From: Austwickia sp040006675
GTDB lineage: Bacteria; Actinomycetota; Actinomycetes; Actinomycetales; Dermatophilaceae
Direction: 5' to 3'
DNA length: 8,679 nucleotides
Assembly: GCA_040006675.1 (NCBI GenBank)
Contig: JBDTWM010000115.1
Location: forward strand, 1-8,679
Part shown: in pieces, positions 1-6,384 of the stretch
Numbering within the stretch: position 1 is the stretch's first letter
How the letters are laid out: every line of letters begins with the position of its first letter
Notes under the pieces: generated by a model
What the model was told of the DNA's origin: nothing
The model's input: the letters and a program-made list of their open reading frames with translations, nothing else
Databases searched by the model: none
Position numbers and translations under genes: made by a program

Positions 1-54
1 GAACACTCGAAGGAATCGCCGCCTAACCGCGTCCACAAAACCGGAGACACTCCA
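1..54 (+). mobile_element. Possible right end of an IS3-type insertion sequence
   Basis: The plus strand starts inside a reading frame that gives T-L-E-G-I-A-A and then TAA at 24-26, which looks like the tail of a transposase. About 30 bases later, 41-54 reads CCGGAGACACTCCA. Its complement begins TGGAGTGTCTCCGG, and the TG start is typical of IS3-family terminal repeats. The body of the element lies outside the window, so neither the transposase nor the matching left repeat can be seen. This call rests on the short tail, the spacing and the resemblance of the terminal motif to actinobacterial IS3 ends recalled from memory. It could equally be unrelated intergenic sequence. Confidence 0.33.
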
Positions 55-234
55 CTGGTCTTTTGGGGTACACCCCAGACGCACACTCTTGACGGCGTCA
101 AAATATGTACGTCTAGGGTTCTACATCGCATCCTTGCGCATTACGGTGACTTTGCCCGTTAGGTGGCGGTGTTCTGTCGACGTAGGTGGCGGTCCGCAGG
201 GTGGCACGTATGACGATCCCGCACCGGTGCGCGG
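55..234. other. Gene-free stretch between the IS end and the VOC remnant
   Basis: No credible coding frame is present on either strand. Small structures are visible. There is a 5-bp stem TGGGG/CCCCA (64-68 and 73-77), a short TTGAC/GTCAA dyad at 89-101, and an 11-base direct repeat TAGGTGGCGGT (160-170 and 183-193). A perfect 12-bp palindrome CGCACCGGTGCG lies at 220-231, directly after the stop codon of the minus-strand remnant. The palindrome has no T-run, so I do not call it a terminator. Local composition is less G/C-rich around 80-160 than in the neighbouring genes. Confidence 0.4.
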
Positions 235-432
235 TCAGCTCCTCTTCAGCTCCTCGGCGAGCATCACGATGATGCCGCTGGGGCCGCGGATATAGGTGAG
301 CTTGTACACCTCCTCGTACGTCGCCACACCGCGCAGTGGGTAGCTGGTGCCGGGGTGTGCGGCCCTCGCCACGGCACCGACTCTGGCTGCCGCCTTGGGG
401 TCACTGCGCAGACCCGCGTTGACGGTGAGGTG
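235..432 (-). pseudogene. C-terminal remnant of a VOC (glyoxalase/bleomycin-resistance fold) protein
   Basis: On the minus strand the last 32 codons (333 down to 238, stop TGA at 235-237) encode a tail containing YEEVYKLTYIRGPSGII and then VMLAEELKRS. This closely resembles the C-terminal strand and metal-site region of small VOC-superfamily proteins, where R/GP-x-GI-x-V/E-x-xE is typical. The frame stays open back to 432 and begins immediately after the TGA of the MFS gene (433-435). The segment between them (roughly 334-432, A/R-rich) does not look like a VOC domain. No start codon, ribosome binding site or N-terminal VOC half is present, so this is a truncated gene fused by rearrangement to the end of the transport operon. 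An alternative is that leaky TGA-C readthrough adds 65 residues to the transporter, which I think unlikely. The VOC identity is from memory of the family. Confidence 0.6.
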
Positions 433-1869
433 TCAAACGTCGCCGGTATCGGAAGCGTTGGGGTCGTCCTCGGGGTTCACCGCGGGGATGAGGAAGGACA
501 TGCCGAAGGCGAGCAGCAGGATGACGGCCCCGGTGAGGATGCCGCCGCGATAGCCCGCCTCCGCGCCGGAGCGTTCGGTGAGGAAGGTGTTGACGGCAAA
601 GAGGATCGCGAAGCTCAGCCCGGCGCCGAGGTTGAACGCGCCGGAGTTCATGCCGGGCAGGTAACCCTGGTTGTCCTTGGGGCTGAGGACGATGCCGAGT
701 CCGTTGAGCATGATGTTGCTGACACCCGCGTAGACGATGCCGACGAGGACGGAGACGAACAGCAGCATCGGGCGGGTCGGTGACCCCACGACGAGGATGG
801 CGACGCCCAGCCCGATGGCGGTTCCGACGAGGCCGAACTGCAGCACCCTCTTGTAGCCGTAGGTCCCGGCGAGGCGACCCGCGATAGGCCCCATCAGCAG
901 GCCCGCGATGGCGTAGGGCGTCAGGGTCACCCAGGACACGGCGTCGGCGGCGATGCCCGCCCCGACCTTGGTGTCCTGCGCCAGGTTGGGGATCAGCCCG
1001 TTCATGACCGCAAAGACTCCGGTCATGGTCAGGATGGTGGTGAGGAGCAGGGCCCAGGTTCGGCGCTGCTTCATGTAGGTGGTACTCACCAACGGGTGCT
1101 CGACCCGATCCTCGACGCGCCAGAACACGACGAACGCCACCAGACCGACGACGATGAGCACCGCGACGAGCGGCCAGTTGGCCTCGGCGAGCTTCCCGGC
1201 CTCGTTGAAGGCCGTCAGGACCGTGCCGAGGGCGACGACCAGGGGCGCTACACCCTTCCAGTCCATCGGCGGCGTCTCGGCCGCGGTCGAGTCGAGCGTG
1301 CCGAACCGGACGGCCACGAGTGCGAGCAGCCCCACGGCGGCCATGACCCAGAAGATGGACCGGAAGCCGAGGTGCGATGCGAGCCAGCCACCGGCGAGCG
1401 CGTCCACACCGGCGATCCCGCCGTTGACCGAGGTCAGCACACCGAGCAGGGTGCCGTACTGCTTCTTGTCCGGCACCTGGAAGCGCAGCATGATGAGACT
1501 CATCGGCACGATCGGGCCAGACACGCCCTGCACTATGCGGCCCACGAACAGAATCGGGACGGTGGGCGCGAGGGCACTGATGACGGCGCCGATCGTCGTC
1601 GCCATGAGCGCGCCGATCACGATCCGCCGACGCCCCACCAAGTCGCCCCAGCGTGGCAGGAACAGGGAGAACAGTGCGGCCGCGGTGAAGAACGCCGTCT
1701 GCGTCAAACCGATCGCGGCGTCAGTTGTCCCCAGCTCCTGACGCATCGTGGCGAGGGCCGGAGACAGCATGGACGCGTTCAGCTGGAAGGCGAAGATCGC
1801 GGCGAGGAGCGCCAGCACCAGCACGGTGACGCTGCTCCCCCGTGGCCGGGTGACCGAGTGGTCGAACAT
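433..1869 (-). CDS. MFS transporter, predicted pseudouridine/riboside importer
   Basis: A 478-residue polytopic inner-membrane protein of the major facilitator superfamily. By eye it has about 14 hydrophobic segments, roughly at 14-36, 53-71, 82-100, 106-128, 138-160, 169-189, 206-222, 232-250, 271-294, 312-335, 343-362, 368-396, 411-430 and 443-464, which resembles the 14-helix DHA2-like layout. The loop between helices 2 and 3 carries the MFS motif-A remnant GDLVGRRR (75-82), and NGGIAGVDALAGGWL (149-163) is a glycine-rich motif-C-like helix. The ATG at 1867-1869 is preceded by AGAGG at good spacing. It is the last gene of the psuG-kinase-MFS operon, 41 bp after the kinase stop. Substrate is inferred from context only. 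DHA2-like proteins are often drug exporters, so efflux is the main alternative. A close paralogue lies at the right edge of the window. Confidence 0.88.
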   Translation of the reverse strand: MFDHSVTRPRGSSVTVLVLALLAAIFAFQLNASMLSPALATMRQELGTTDAAIGLTQTAFFTAAALFSLFLPRWGDLVGRRRIVIGALMATTIGAVISALAPTVPILFVGRIVQGVSGPIVPMSLIMLRFQVPDKKQYGTLLGVLTSVNGGIAGVDALAGGWLASHLGFRSIFWVMAAVGLLALVAVRFGTLDSTAAETPPMDWKGVAPLVVALGTVLTAFNEAGKLAEANWPLVAVLIVVGLVAFVVFWRVEDRVEHPLVSTTYMKQRRTWALLLTTILTMTGVFAVMNGLIPNLAQDTKVGAGIAADAVSWVTLTPYAIAGLLMGPIAGRLAGTYGYKRVLQFGLVGTAIGLGVAILVVGSPTRPMLLFVSVLVGIVYAGVSNIMLNGLGIVLSPKDNQGYLPGMNSGAFNLGAGLSFAILFAVNTFLTERSGAEAGYRGGILTGAVILLLAFGMSFLIPAVNPEDDPNASDTGDV

Positions 1870-1910
1870 GTCACACCTCTTCTTGCGCTACAGGCTGCGG
1901 GCGGGTGGAC

Positions 1911-2822
1911 CTACGACACCGGATCGTCCGCGGGCGAGGCGTCGACGGGCTCGGTTGCCCCTGGGGAGCGCAGCACCCGCGCTGAGAGGGCGTGCGCTGC
2001 CTCGCAGCTGGCGATGAGATCTCCCCCGTTGAGCAGGTACGACGTCAGGAAGCCCGCGTTGAAGGCGTCGCCCGCTCCGGTGAGGTCGCGGACGTCCTCG
2101 ACGGGCGTGACCGGCACCTTCGCCAGCAGCTGCCCGCCCGTGAAGATGTTGGTCGCCTCGGCGCCGGCCCGCGCCAGGAGCGTCGCCCGCGGGAAGCGGG
2201 CCAGGTTGGGCCCTGGCTCGCCCCCGTCGGCGAGGCCGAGGACGCGGCTCTCGTCGAGGTTGGCCGAGATGCAGTCCGGGTCGCACCGGGTCATCAGGTC
2301 GAGGAAGCCGTCGACGCCGTAGTGCTCGATCATGCCGACCGACGAGACATCGAGCGACACCTTGCCACCGCGCCGGCGATGCTCCACGACCGCCTGCGAC
2401 ACAGCCTCCGGCGTCGATCCCGACTCGAACGAGTAGGCCGTGACGTGCAGGATCTCGAGGTCGTCGAGCCACGTGGTGTCGATCGACTCGAGCAGCGCCG
2501 AGGCACCGCGCGAGGGGAACATGTGCCGCTCCCCTTGCGACTCGTCGATCATGACGACGATCATGCCCGTCTTGTCACGAACCTGGAGCCGCACGTCGAC
2601 CCCGTGTCCCTCGAGCTCCTTGCGCAGCACGAAACCACCCAGGTCGTCCCCGACGCACCCGATGAAGCGGGTCGGATAGCGGGGCCCGGCGAACGCAGCG
2701 ACGTTGGCTGCGGAACCGCCGCGCTGCATGTACACCTCGGACTGCGTGTCGGTGCCCTCGCGGATCGGCTCGAGCTGCCAGACGACGACGTCCTGGACGA
2801 GGTCGCCCACGACGCCGAGCAT
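1911..2822 (-). CDS. psuK: PfkB-family kinase, probable pseudouridine kinase
   Basis: A 303-residue cytoplasmic kinase of the PfkB/ribokinase family. Visible landmarks are the N-terminal GDLVQDVV strand (6-13), the sugar-binding GGSAANVA loop (35-42), and the C-terminal PfkB signature DLTGAGDAFNAGF (246-258), whose GAGD aspartate (D252) is the expected catalytic base. The usual N-x-x-E motif appears as NLDES (188-192). The expected reaction is ATP-dependent phosphorylation of the 5'-hydroxyl of the ribosyl group, giving pseudouridine 5'-phosphate for the enzyme encoded just upstream. The ATG (2820-2822) shares one base with the TGA of psuG (TGATG), an arrangement that implies translational coupling. 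No strong Shine-Dalgarno is needed or seen. The symbol is based on this linkage. By sequence alone it could be another ribosyl or sugar kinase. Confidence 0.85.
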   Translation of the reverse strand: MLGVVGDLVQDVVVWQLEPIREGTDTQSEVYMQRGGSAANVAAFAGPRYPTRFIGCVGDDLGGFVLRKELEGHGVDVRLQVRDKTGMIVVMIDESQGERHMFPSRGASALLESIDTTWLDDLEILHVTAYSFESGSTPEAVSQAVVEHRRRGGKVSLDVSSVGMIEHYGVDGFLDLMTRCDPDCISANLDESRVLGLADGGEPGPNLARFPRATLLARAGAEATNIFTGGQLLAKVPVTPVEDVRDLTGAGDAFNAGFLTSYLLNGGDLIASCEAAHALSARVLRSPGATEPVDASPADDPVS

Positions 2823-3745
2823 CAGCCGGCCTGTGCGATGAGCGCGGTCGCGATGTCCACCGCGAGGCGGACGTTGTTCTTGTAGAGGGCGACGTTGGCG
2901 TCCAGGCTGCGGCCCTGCGTCTCGCGGCGGATGAAGTCGAGCAAGTAGGGGGTCGACGCCTGCCCCTTGATGCCGTCCTGCTCGGCCGCAGCCCAGGCCC
3001 GGTTGATGACGCCGTCGAGCTCGGCGGGGTCGAGCTGCTCGTCCTCGGGGACCGGGTTGGCGATGAGGATGCCGGACCTGACCCCGAGGTCGCGTTGGAC
3101 CGTCAGCATCGTCGCCACGTCCTCGGGCGAGTCCACGCGGGCGCTGATGGAGTAGCCCGAGTCGACGACGTAGAAGCCCGGGTAGCGGTTGGTCCGGTAG
3201 CCGACGACGGGCACACTGAGCGACTCGAACCGCTCGAGCGTCGCCGAGATGTCGAGGATCGCCTTGGCCCCGGAGCTGACGAGGACGATCGAGGTGTTGG
3301 ACATCGCCGCGAGGTCGGCAGACTCGTCGAAGCTCGTCGCGGCGCCGTGGTGCACACCCCCGAGGCCGCCGGTCGCGAAGACGTCGATGCCGACGGCTCT
3401 GGCGAGGAAGGCGGTGGAGGCGATCGTCGTGCCGGCGTTCTTCTTGGTGATCGCCCCGATCGACAGCTCGCGAATCGAGGCCTTGTCGGCGTCGTCGTCA
3501 GCGCCGAGCTCGCTGATCTCCTCGGGGGTCAAGCCGACAACGGGGGTTCCGTGGTGTACGCCGATGGTGGCCGGCACGGCACCGCCCGCGCGGATGATCT
3601 CCTCACCCTCGACCGCAACTTCGACGTTGCGCGGCCGGGGCAAGCCGTGGGTGAAGATGGTTGACTCGAGCGCGACGACAGGGACGTTGGCGTTGAGCGC
3701 GTCTGCGACGTGCGCTCCGACGCGAATGGACGACGGTGCCTTCAT
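2822..3745 (-). CDS. psuG: Pseudouridine-5'-phosphate glycosidase
   Basis: 307 residues, close to the E. coli PsuG length of about 312. The family enzyme reversibly cleaves the C-C glycosidic bond of pseudouridine 5'-phosphate to uracil and ribose 5-phosphate in the cytoplasm. Family landmarks are VVALESTI (23-30), GGAVPATI (54-61), VFATGGLGGVH-x-GA (122-134), FDESADL (139-145), GAKAILD (159-165), ANP-x-P (229-233) and STPYLL (264-269). Aligned from memory to E. coli, the catalytic and metal-site residues are all present: E27, K88, D144, K161 and N284. The ATG at 3743-3745 has AGGAG six bases upstream (3752-3756), which fixes the start. It is the first gene of the operon and overlaps the kinase by one base. 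No truncation or frameshift is visible. Confidence 0.96.
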   Translation of the reverse strand: MKAPSSIRVGAHVADALNANVPVVALESTIFTHGLPRPRNVEVAVEGEEIIRAGGAVPATIGVHHGTPVVGLTPEEISELGADDDADKASIRELSIGAITKKNAGTTIASTAFLARAVGIDVFATGGLGGVHHGAATSFDESADLAAMSNTSIVLVSSGAKAILDISATLERFESLSVPVVGYRTNRYPGFYVVDSGYSISARVDSPEDVATMLTVQRDLGVRSGILIANPVPEDEQLDPAELDGVINRAWAAAEQDGIKGQASTPYLLDFIRRETQGRSLDANVALYKNNVRLAVDIATALIAQAG

Positions 3746-3751
3746 AGCATG

Positions 3752-3756
3752 CTCCT
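3752..3756 (-). promoter_or_regulatory. Ribosome binding site of psuG
   Basis: The minus strand reads AGGAG, then six bases, then the psuG ATG. This is the expected spacing, and it selects this ATG over the out-of-frame ATG inside GCATGC just upstream. Confidence 0.75.
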
Positions 3757-3915
3757 AGCTCGTGACCGCTCTCGTGGTCTGTTCTTGTGGCGGGCACAGG
3801 ACTGGAGCTGGTCGACACTCGCGGCGGCGGCTACCGATCGTCAGTGAGCGTGGACGTGGAGGCTCGTGCGGTGCCATACCCGGAAGGCTAGCCATCTCAC
3901 GACTTTTACGCCATG

Positions 3916-3932
3916 ACGGGTCGGAAACCCGT
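3916..3932. repeat. Short perfect hairpin, ACGGGT/ACCCGT
   Basis: ACGGGT (3916-3921) and ACCCGT (3927-3932) form a perfect 6-bp stem around a 5-base loop, about 170 bp upstream of psuG. The size suits a dimeric-regulator site or a weak RNA hairpin. There is no T-run, so it is not a standard terminator. Confidence 0.4.
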
Positions 3933-3970
3933 GCGACGTCGTGCAGAACCCACCTACCCACCGGCTTCCG

Positions 3971-3995
3971 CGAGCGTCACGGACGCGGACGCTCG
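3971..3995. repeat. 8-bp inverted repeat with 9-base loop
   Basis: CGAGCGTC (3971-3978) pairs perfectly with GACGCTCG (3988-3995). On the minus strand it lies 80-105 bp after the stop of the orphan gene, so it could stop transcription from that gene and insulate psuG. No U-tract follows, which is common among terminators of high-GC actinobacteria but leaves the role open. An operator is the alternative. Confidence 0.4.
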
Positions 3996-4076
3996 GGTCG
4001 CCGGAATACCGCATCCCCAGGGTCGGTCGTGGGACATCGGGGCGATCAAACCCGCGTGGTCACCTTCATTTTCGGA

Positions 4077-4397
4077 TTAGCGGCTCGCCTGTGTCAGCGC
4101 GGCTTGCAGCTGTGCCCAGACCGGCCCGAGCAGGTCGGGCGGGTTGATCGCGTCGAGGGCCGCGGCAGCCTTGTTCAGCTGCTCGGTGCCGTCGGCGGTT
4201 CCCTCGATGTCGTCGGCGGCGGGCCACGTCGCTCCGGCGTCCTCGAGAAGGGTCTCGACGTCCATGCAGGCTCGCGCAGCGATCAGCCCGTTGTCATCGT
4301 CGTGGGCCAGGAACGCGGCGGTGGCGTACTTGACGTGCGCGTATGCCTCATCGAGGCGGGTCTGTGCGTCCATGCGCACGCACGTTACCTCGGTCAT
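4077..4397 (-). CDS. Hypothetical 106-residue protein
   Basis: I do not recognise this protein. It is acidic, predicted mostly helical (residues about 8-52 and 72-104 look like amphipathic helices) and ends in PPDLLGPVWAQLQAALTQASR-like sequence. It has no signal peptide or membrane span. The frame is open to a GTG at 4431-4433, but I chose the ATG at 4395-4397. An almost ideal Shine-Dalgarno, AGGAGGTGA (4403-4411), sits at the right distance before it, and the upstream codons would translate across that site. It stands alone. Its 5' flank ends 56 bp upstream at the left end of the IS1380 element, so its original promoter is probably gone or sits within that short stretch. It could be a leftover of the pre-insertion locus, or be read from within the IS. 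Confidence 0.65.
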   Translation of the reverse strand: MTEVTCVRMDAQTRLDEAYAHVKYATAAFLAHDDDNGLIAARACMDVETLLEDAGATWPAADDIEGTADGTEQLNKAAAALDAINPPDLLGPVWAQLQAALTQASR

Positions 4398-4402
4398 CCT
4401 CA

Positions 4403-4411
4403 TCACCTCCT
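4403..4411 (-). promoter_or_regulatory. Near-consensus Shine-Dalgarno of the orphan gene
   Basis: The minus strand reads AGGAGGTGA, nearly full complementarity to the 16S rRNA 3' end. It also abuts another in-frame ATG (4401-4403), but that one is too close. The ATG at 4397 has the correct spacing. It is the strongest ribosome binding site in the window. Confidence 0.75.
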
Positions 4412-4452
4412 CCCCTCGGTCTTGGTCGGTCACTTCCGTGGTTGGCGGCTAG

Positions 4453-4469
4453 CCTCGCCCTTTCACGCG
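4453..4469 (+). repeat. IS1380 left terminal inverted repeat
   Basis: CCTCGCCCTTTCACGCG matches the complement of 6108-6124 at 12 of 17 positions: CCT, CTTTCA and GCG are shared. The blocks of identity and the CCT end support this as the element terminus. The ends were located by eye. Confidence 0.65.
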
Positions 4470-4606
4470 ACGGTTCGTGAAGACCCGGTCGGCGGTCGTA
4501 GCACTGGATCGGGTGTGCGGAGCTGTCGGGGCGTCGGTGAGGGTCCGGCTGGCGCTGCCGGTGGGCGGTTCTCCGGGTCCTGGGTCGTGGTGGGCGGGGT
4601 TCGGTC

Positions 4607-6004
4607 TCAGCCGAAGGCGGTGCGTAGTCGGCCGAAGCCTTCGGCGATCTGGGCTGCCCAGCGCCAGGTCTTGTCGATCCTGAGGTGGACTCGTCGTTGT
4701 CCGTGGGTAAGTCGGGCTGCGACGTGCAGGACGCGGTAGCGGAACGTGGCGATCTCACAGCGGGCAAGTGCCGGGACGTCGGCGAAGCAGATCAGCTTGG
4801 TCCAGCAGACCAGATGGACCGCGGTCAGGATCACCTCGAGCCAAGCGGTGTTCTCGTTGAACGCGCGGCAGGGGAAGTTCCGCAGCCCGGTGGCCTTGGC
4901 TTCGCGGATCCGGTCCTCGACCCGGGCGTGTTGGCGGTGCCGCAGTTCGAGTCCGGCGGCCTGGCCGGACATCATCCCGGCCGTCGTGTTGGTGAGGATG
5001 GCGGTGATTCGGTGACCGTCGAGGTCGGCGAAGGTCAGTTGTGCGCCGGGGTGGGGTCGTTCCTTGCGCAGGATCAACCGCGCCCCTTCGGGCCAGGTGC
5101 TGAGGTCGATCATCCCGGTGGCCTCGCCCACCCAAGCACCCTCGCGAAGATCGCCGTCGGTCTGGATCGCAGGGTGCCAGCATTGCTCGGGGATGACGTC
5201 GACGATGCGCTGGATCCGTGCATCGACGGGGAATCCGAAGGAGAACCCGACTCCACGCTGCGCACACGCCGCAGCGAACGCGTGGGTCGCGCCGGCCGAA
5301 TCGGAGCGGGCAAGCAGACGCGGACCCGTCCAAGTTCCGGGCTCTTCACCGGGCCGGGGACGAGCATGCTCGGGCAGCGCTACCAGCGCCTGGTCGAGCA
5401 CCACGATGTGGTCGGCGGCGGTGTTCGAGCCCGCGTTCCCGGGCCGCAGCAACCCGGCCAAGCCTTCACCGCTGGCGATCTCGGGACGATCCAGGAAGCA
5501 CAGCAGGGCGTGGAACCCGAACGTGCGTTTCCAGGTCGCTGCGGCGTTCTCCTTCTGGCTGTGCGCGATCGTGATCGTCGCGTCGAAGTCCAGACACAGC
5601 TCCTGGGTCAGGTCCGGGCCAGCACCGGCGGCCCACGCCGCCTCCCGAGCGACAGCCCGCCCGCGGCGAACTCCTTGAAGGTGCTGTGCGTCGACCCGGT
5701 CCAACACCCGCCAGGTCGTGGGCATCGAGGCCACCGGCCCGAACAGGTCCTCCCGCTCACCCAGGACCGCGATGCCGCTGATCGCATCCGCCCCGTCGGC
5801 CACCGCGACCGCGAGGTCGGTGAAGACCCGTCCCGGAGCATGAACCGGCACGCCCTTGTAGGTGCCGATCAACGCGGCGGTGACGCCGTCGACCAGACCG
5901 GTGAACTCAGCCAGTTATCGGAGCAGACCGACTCCGGCGTGCGACACGACGCCGGCCCCGTCCGCGCTGACCACAACCCGACGAAACCGCTTGCTACGCT
6001 TCAC
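4607..6004 (-). pseudogene. IS1380-family transposase with in-frame TAA
   Basis: The reading frame from a GTG at 6002-6004 to TGA at 4607-4609 would encode 465 residues, the usual size for IS1380 transposases. Codon 30 is TAA (5915-5917). The sequence before it, VVVSADGAGVVSHAGVGLLR, and after it, LAEFTGLVDGVTAAL, are contiguous family sequence in one frame, so a single substitution explains it (GAA or CAA to TAA). The DDE-type catalytic residues remain. Numbered from a TTG at 5870-5872 they are D97 in DFDATI, D191 in RSDSAG and E324 in RIREAK. The C-terminal domain is complete. Translation could restart at TTG 5872 or another internal codon, giving a protein lacking the N-terminal segment. 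A sequencing error or stop readthrough are alternatives. The GTG start has no strong ribosome binding site and is uncertain. Confidence 0.82.
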
Positions 6005-6107
6005 TCGACAAGTGCCTGTTCTGTGAGTCGACTCGGACCTTCGCAAGCTCGAGTTTCCCTTACAGGACGGGCACTTTCGCGTTCCCAGGCCGTGCCTCAG
6101 CCGGATC

Positions 6108-6124
6108 CGCATGAAAGACGCAGG
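6108..6124 (-). repeat. IS1380 right terminal inverted repeat
   Basis: Read on the minus strand this is CCTGCGTCTTTCATGCG, the partner of the repeat at 4453-4469 with 12 of 17 identities. It lies 104 bp upstream of the likely transposase start codon. Confidence 0.65.
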
Positions 6125-6246
6125 TTAAGGCCCCGTTCGACCTCGATCACATGCAGCCCCGCCAAGCCGACCAGCAGGTCACAACCATCGCAGAACGCAT
6201 TCACGGATGGGCAGCGCACAGCACAGCACGCCGTAGGCTCAGTCAT
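6125..6246 (-). pseudogene. N-terminal fragment of an ISL3-family transposase
   Basis: From the ATG at 6244-6246, with GAGGA eight bases upstream, 41 codons read MTEPTACCAVRCPSVNAF, then CDGCDLLVGLAGLHVIEVER and G-L, before running into the IS1380 end. The N-terminal layout resembles actinobacterial ISL3-family transposases: a Cys-rich start, then a 'LL-x-GL-x-GL-x-V-x-x-VER' strand before the CPxC zinc motif. All downstream domains are missing, and I find no continuation on the other side of the IS1380 element. The upstream stretch 6247-6384 is probably the leader and left end of the same IS. A GGCTC start at 6367 on the minus strand is a candidate ISL3 terminus, 20 bp beyond the kinase stop, but it cannot be checked without the other end. 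Confidence 0.6.
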
Positions 6247-6384
6247 CGTCGAGGTCCTCACGGAAACGGTTCTTGGTCGTTCCGCATCCTACAGCTGGAC
6301 GCGCTGACCACCGCCGGCGTCGAGGCCAAGACGTGTTTCCGACGTCACCTCAGGCAGCCGACGAGCCATCGACCGATATGAAAC

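Larger units (their letters stand above)
3746..4076. other. Leader and intergenic region upstream of the psu operon
   Basis: About 330 bp separate the orphan gene from psuG. No convincing coding frame is present. The operon promoter should lie here, but I see no clear TTGACA/TATAAT-like pair. The best minus-strand -10-like hexamer (TATGGC near 3877) lacks a good -35. Two inverted repeats (listed separately) and the 8-bp palindrome GGCTAGCC at 3886-3893 are visible. CTCGTG occurs three times in the plus strand (3759-3764, 3771-3776, 3863-3868), two of them 12 bp apart just before the psuG ribosome binding site. Any of these could be regulator sites, but nothing links them to a known operator. 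Confidence 0.5.
4453..6124 (-). mobile_element. IS1380-family insertion sequence, 1672 bp
   Basis: The element is defined by an IS1380-type transposase, by terminal inverted repeats beginning CCT as family ends do, and by a total length (1672 bp) close to the family norm of about 1.65-1.7 kb. There are 120 bp between the likely transposase start and the upstream end, and 154 bp between the stop codon and the other end. Flanking tetranucleotides are CTAG (4449-4452) on the left and TTAA (6125-6128) on the right. Both fit a Y-T-A-R pattern but they are not a duplicate pair. It interrupts an ISL3-type transposase gene on its right side. The transposase has a premature stop, so the copy is probably unable to move by itself. 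Confidence 0.8.

Noticed and set aside
89..119. TTGACG with TAGGGT as a plus-strand promoter
   Set aside because: The spacer is 19 bp and no gene follows on the plus strand, so there is nothing for it to drive.
220..231. CGCACCGGTGCG as an operon terminator
   Set aside because: A perfect palindrome without loop bases makes a poor hairpin, and no T-run follows on either strand.
1096..2885. Long plus-strand frames opposite the MFS and kinase genes
   Set aside because: Arg/Asp/His-rich shadow translations of well-supported minus-strand genes.
3895..3965. tRNA-like stem-loops upstream of psuG
   Set aside because: The stem has a 5-base rather than 7-base loop, and no T-arm GTTCGA or acceptor pairing could be found.
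3762..4739. 325-codon open frame on the plus strand across the psuG leader and the orphan gene
   Set aside because: Gly/Arg-rich with no motifs or ribosome binding site, and it crosses the IS boundary at 4453, so it cannot be an old gene.
4685..6307. 540-codon open frame on the plus strand
   Set aside because: It lies antisense to the IS1380 transposase. It is a high-GC shadow frame with no family-like sequence and low complexity.
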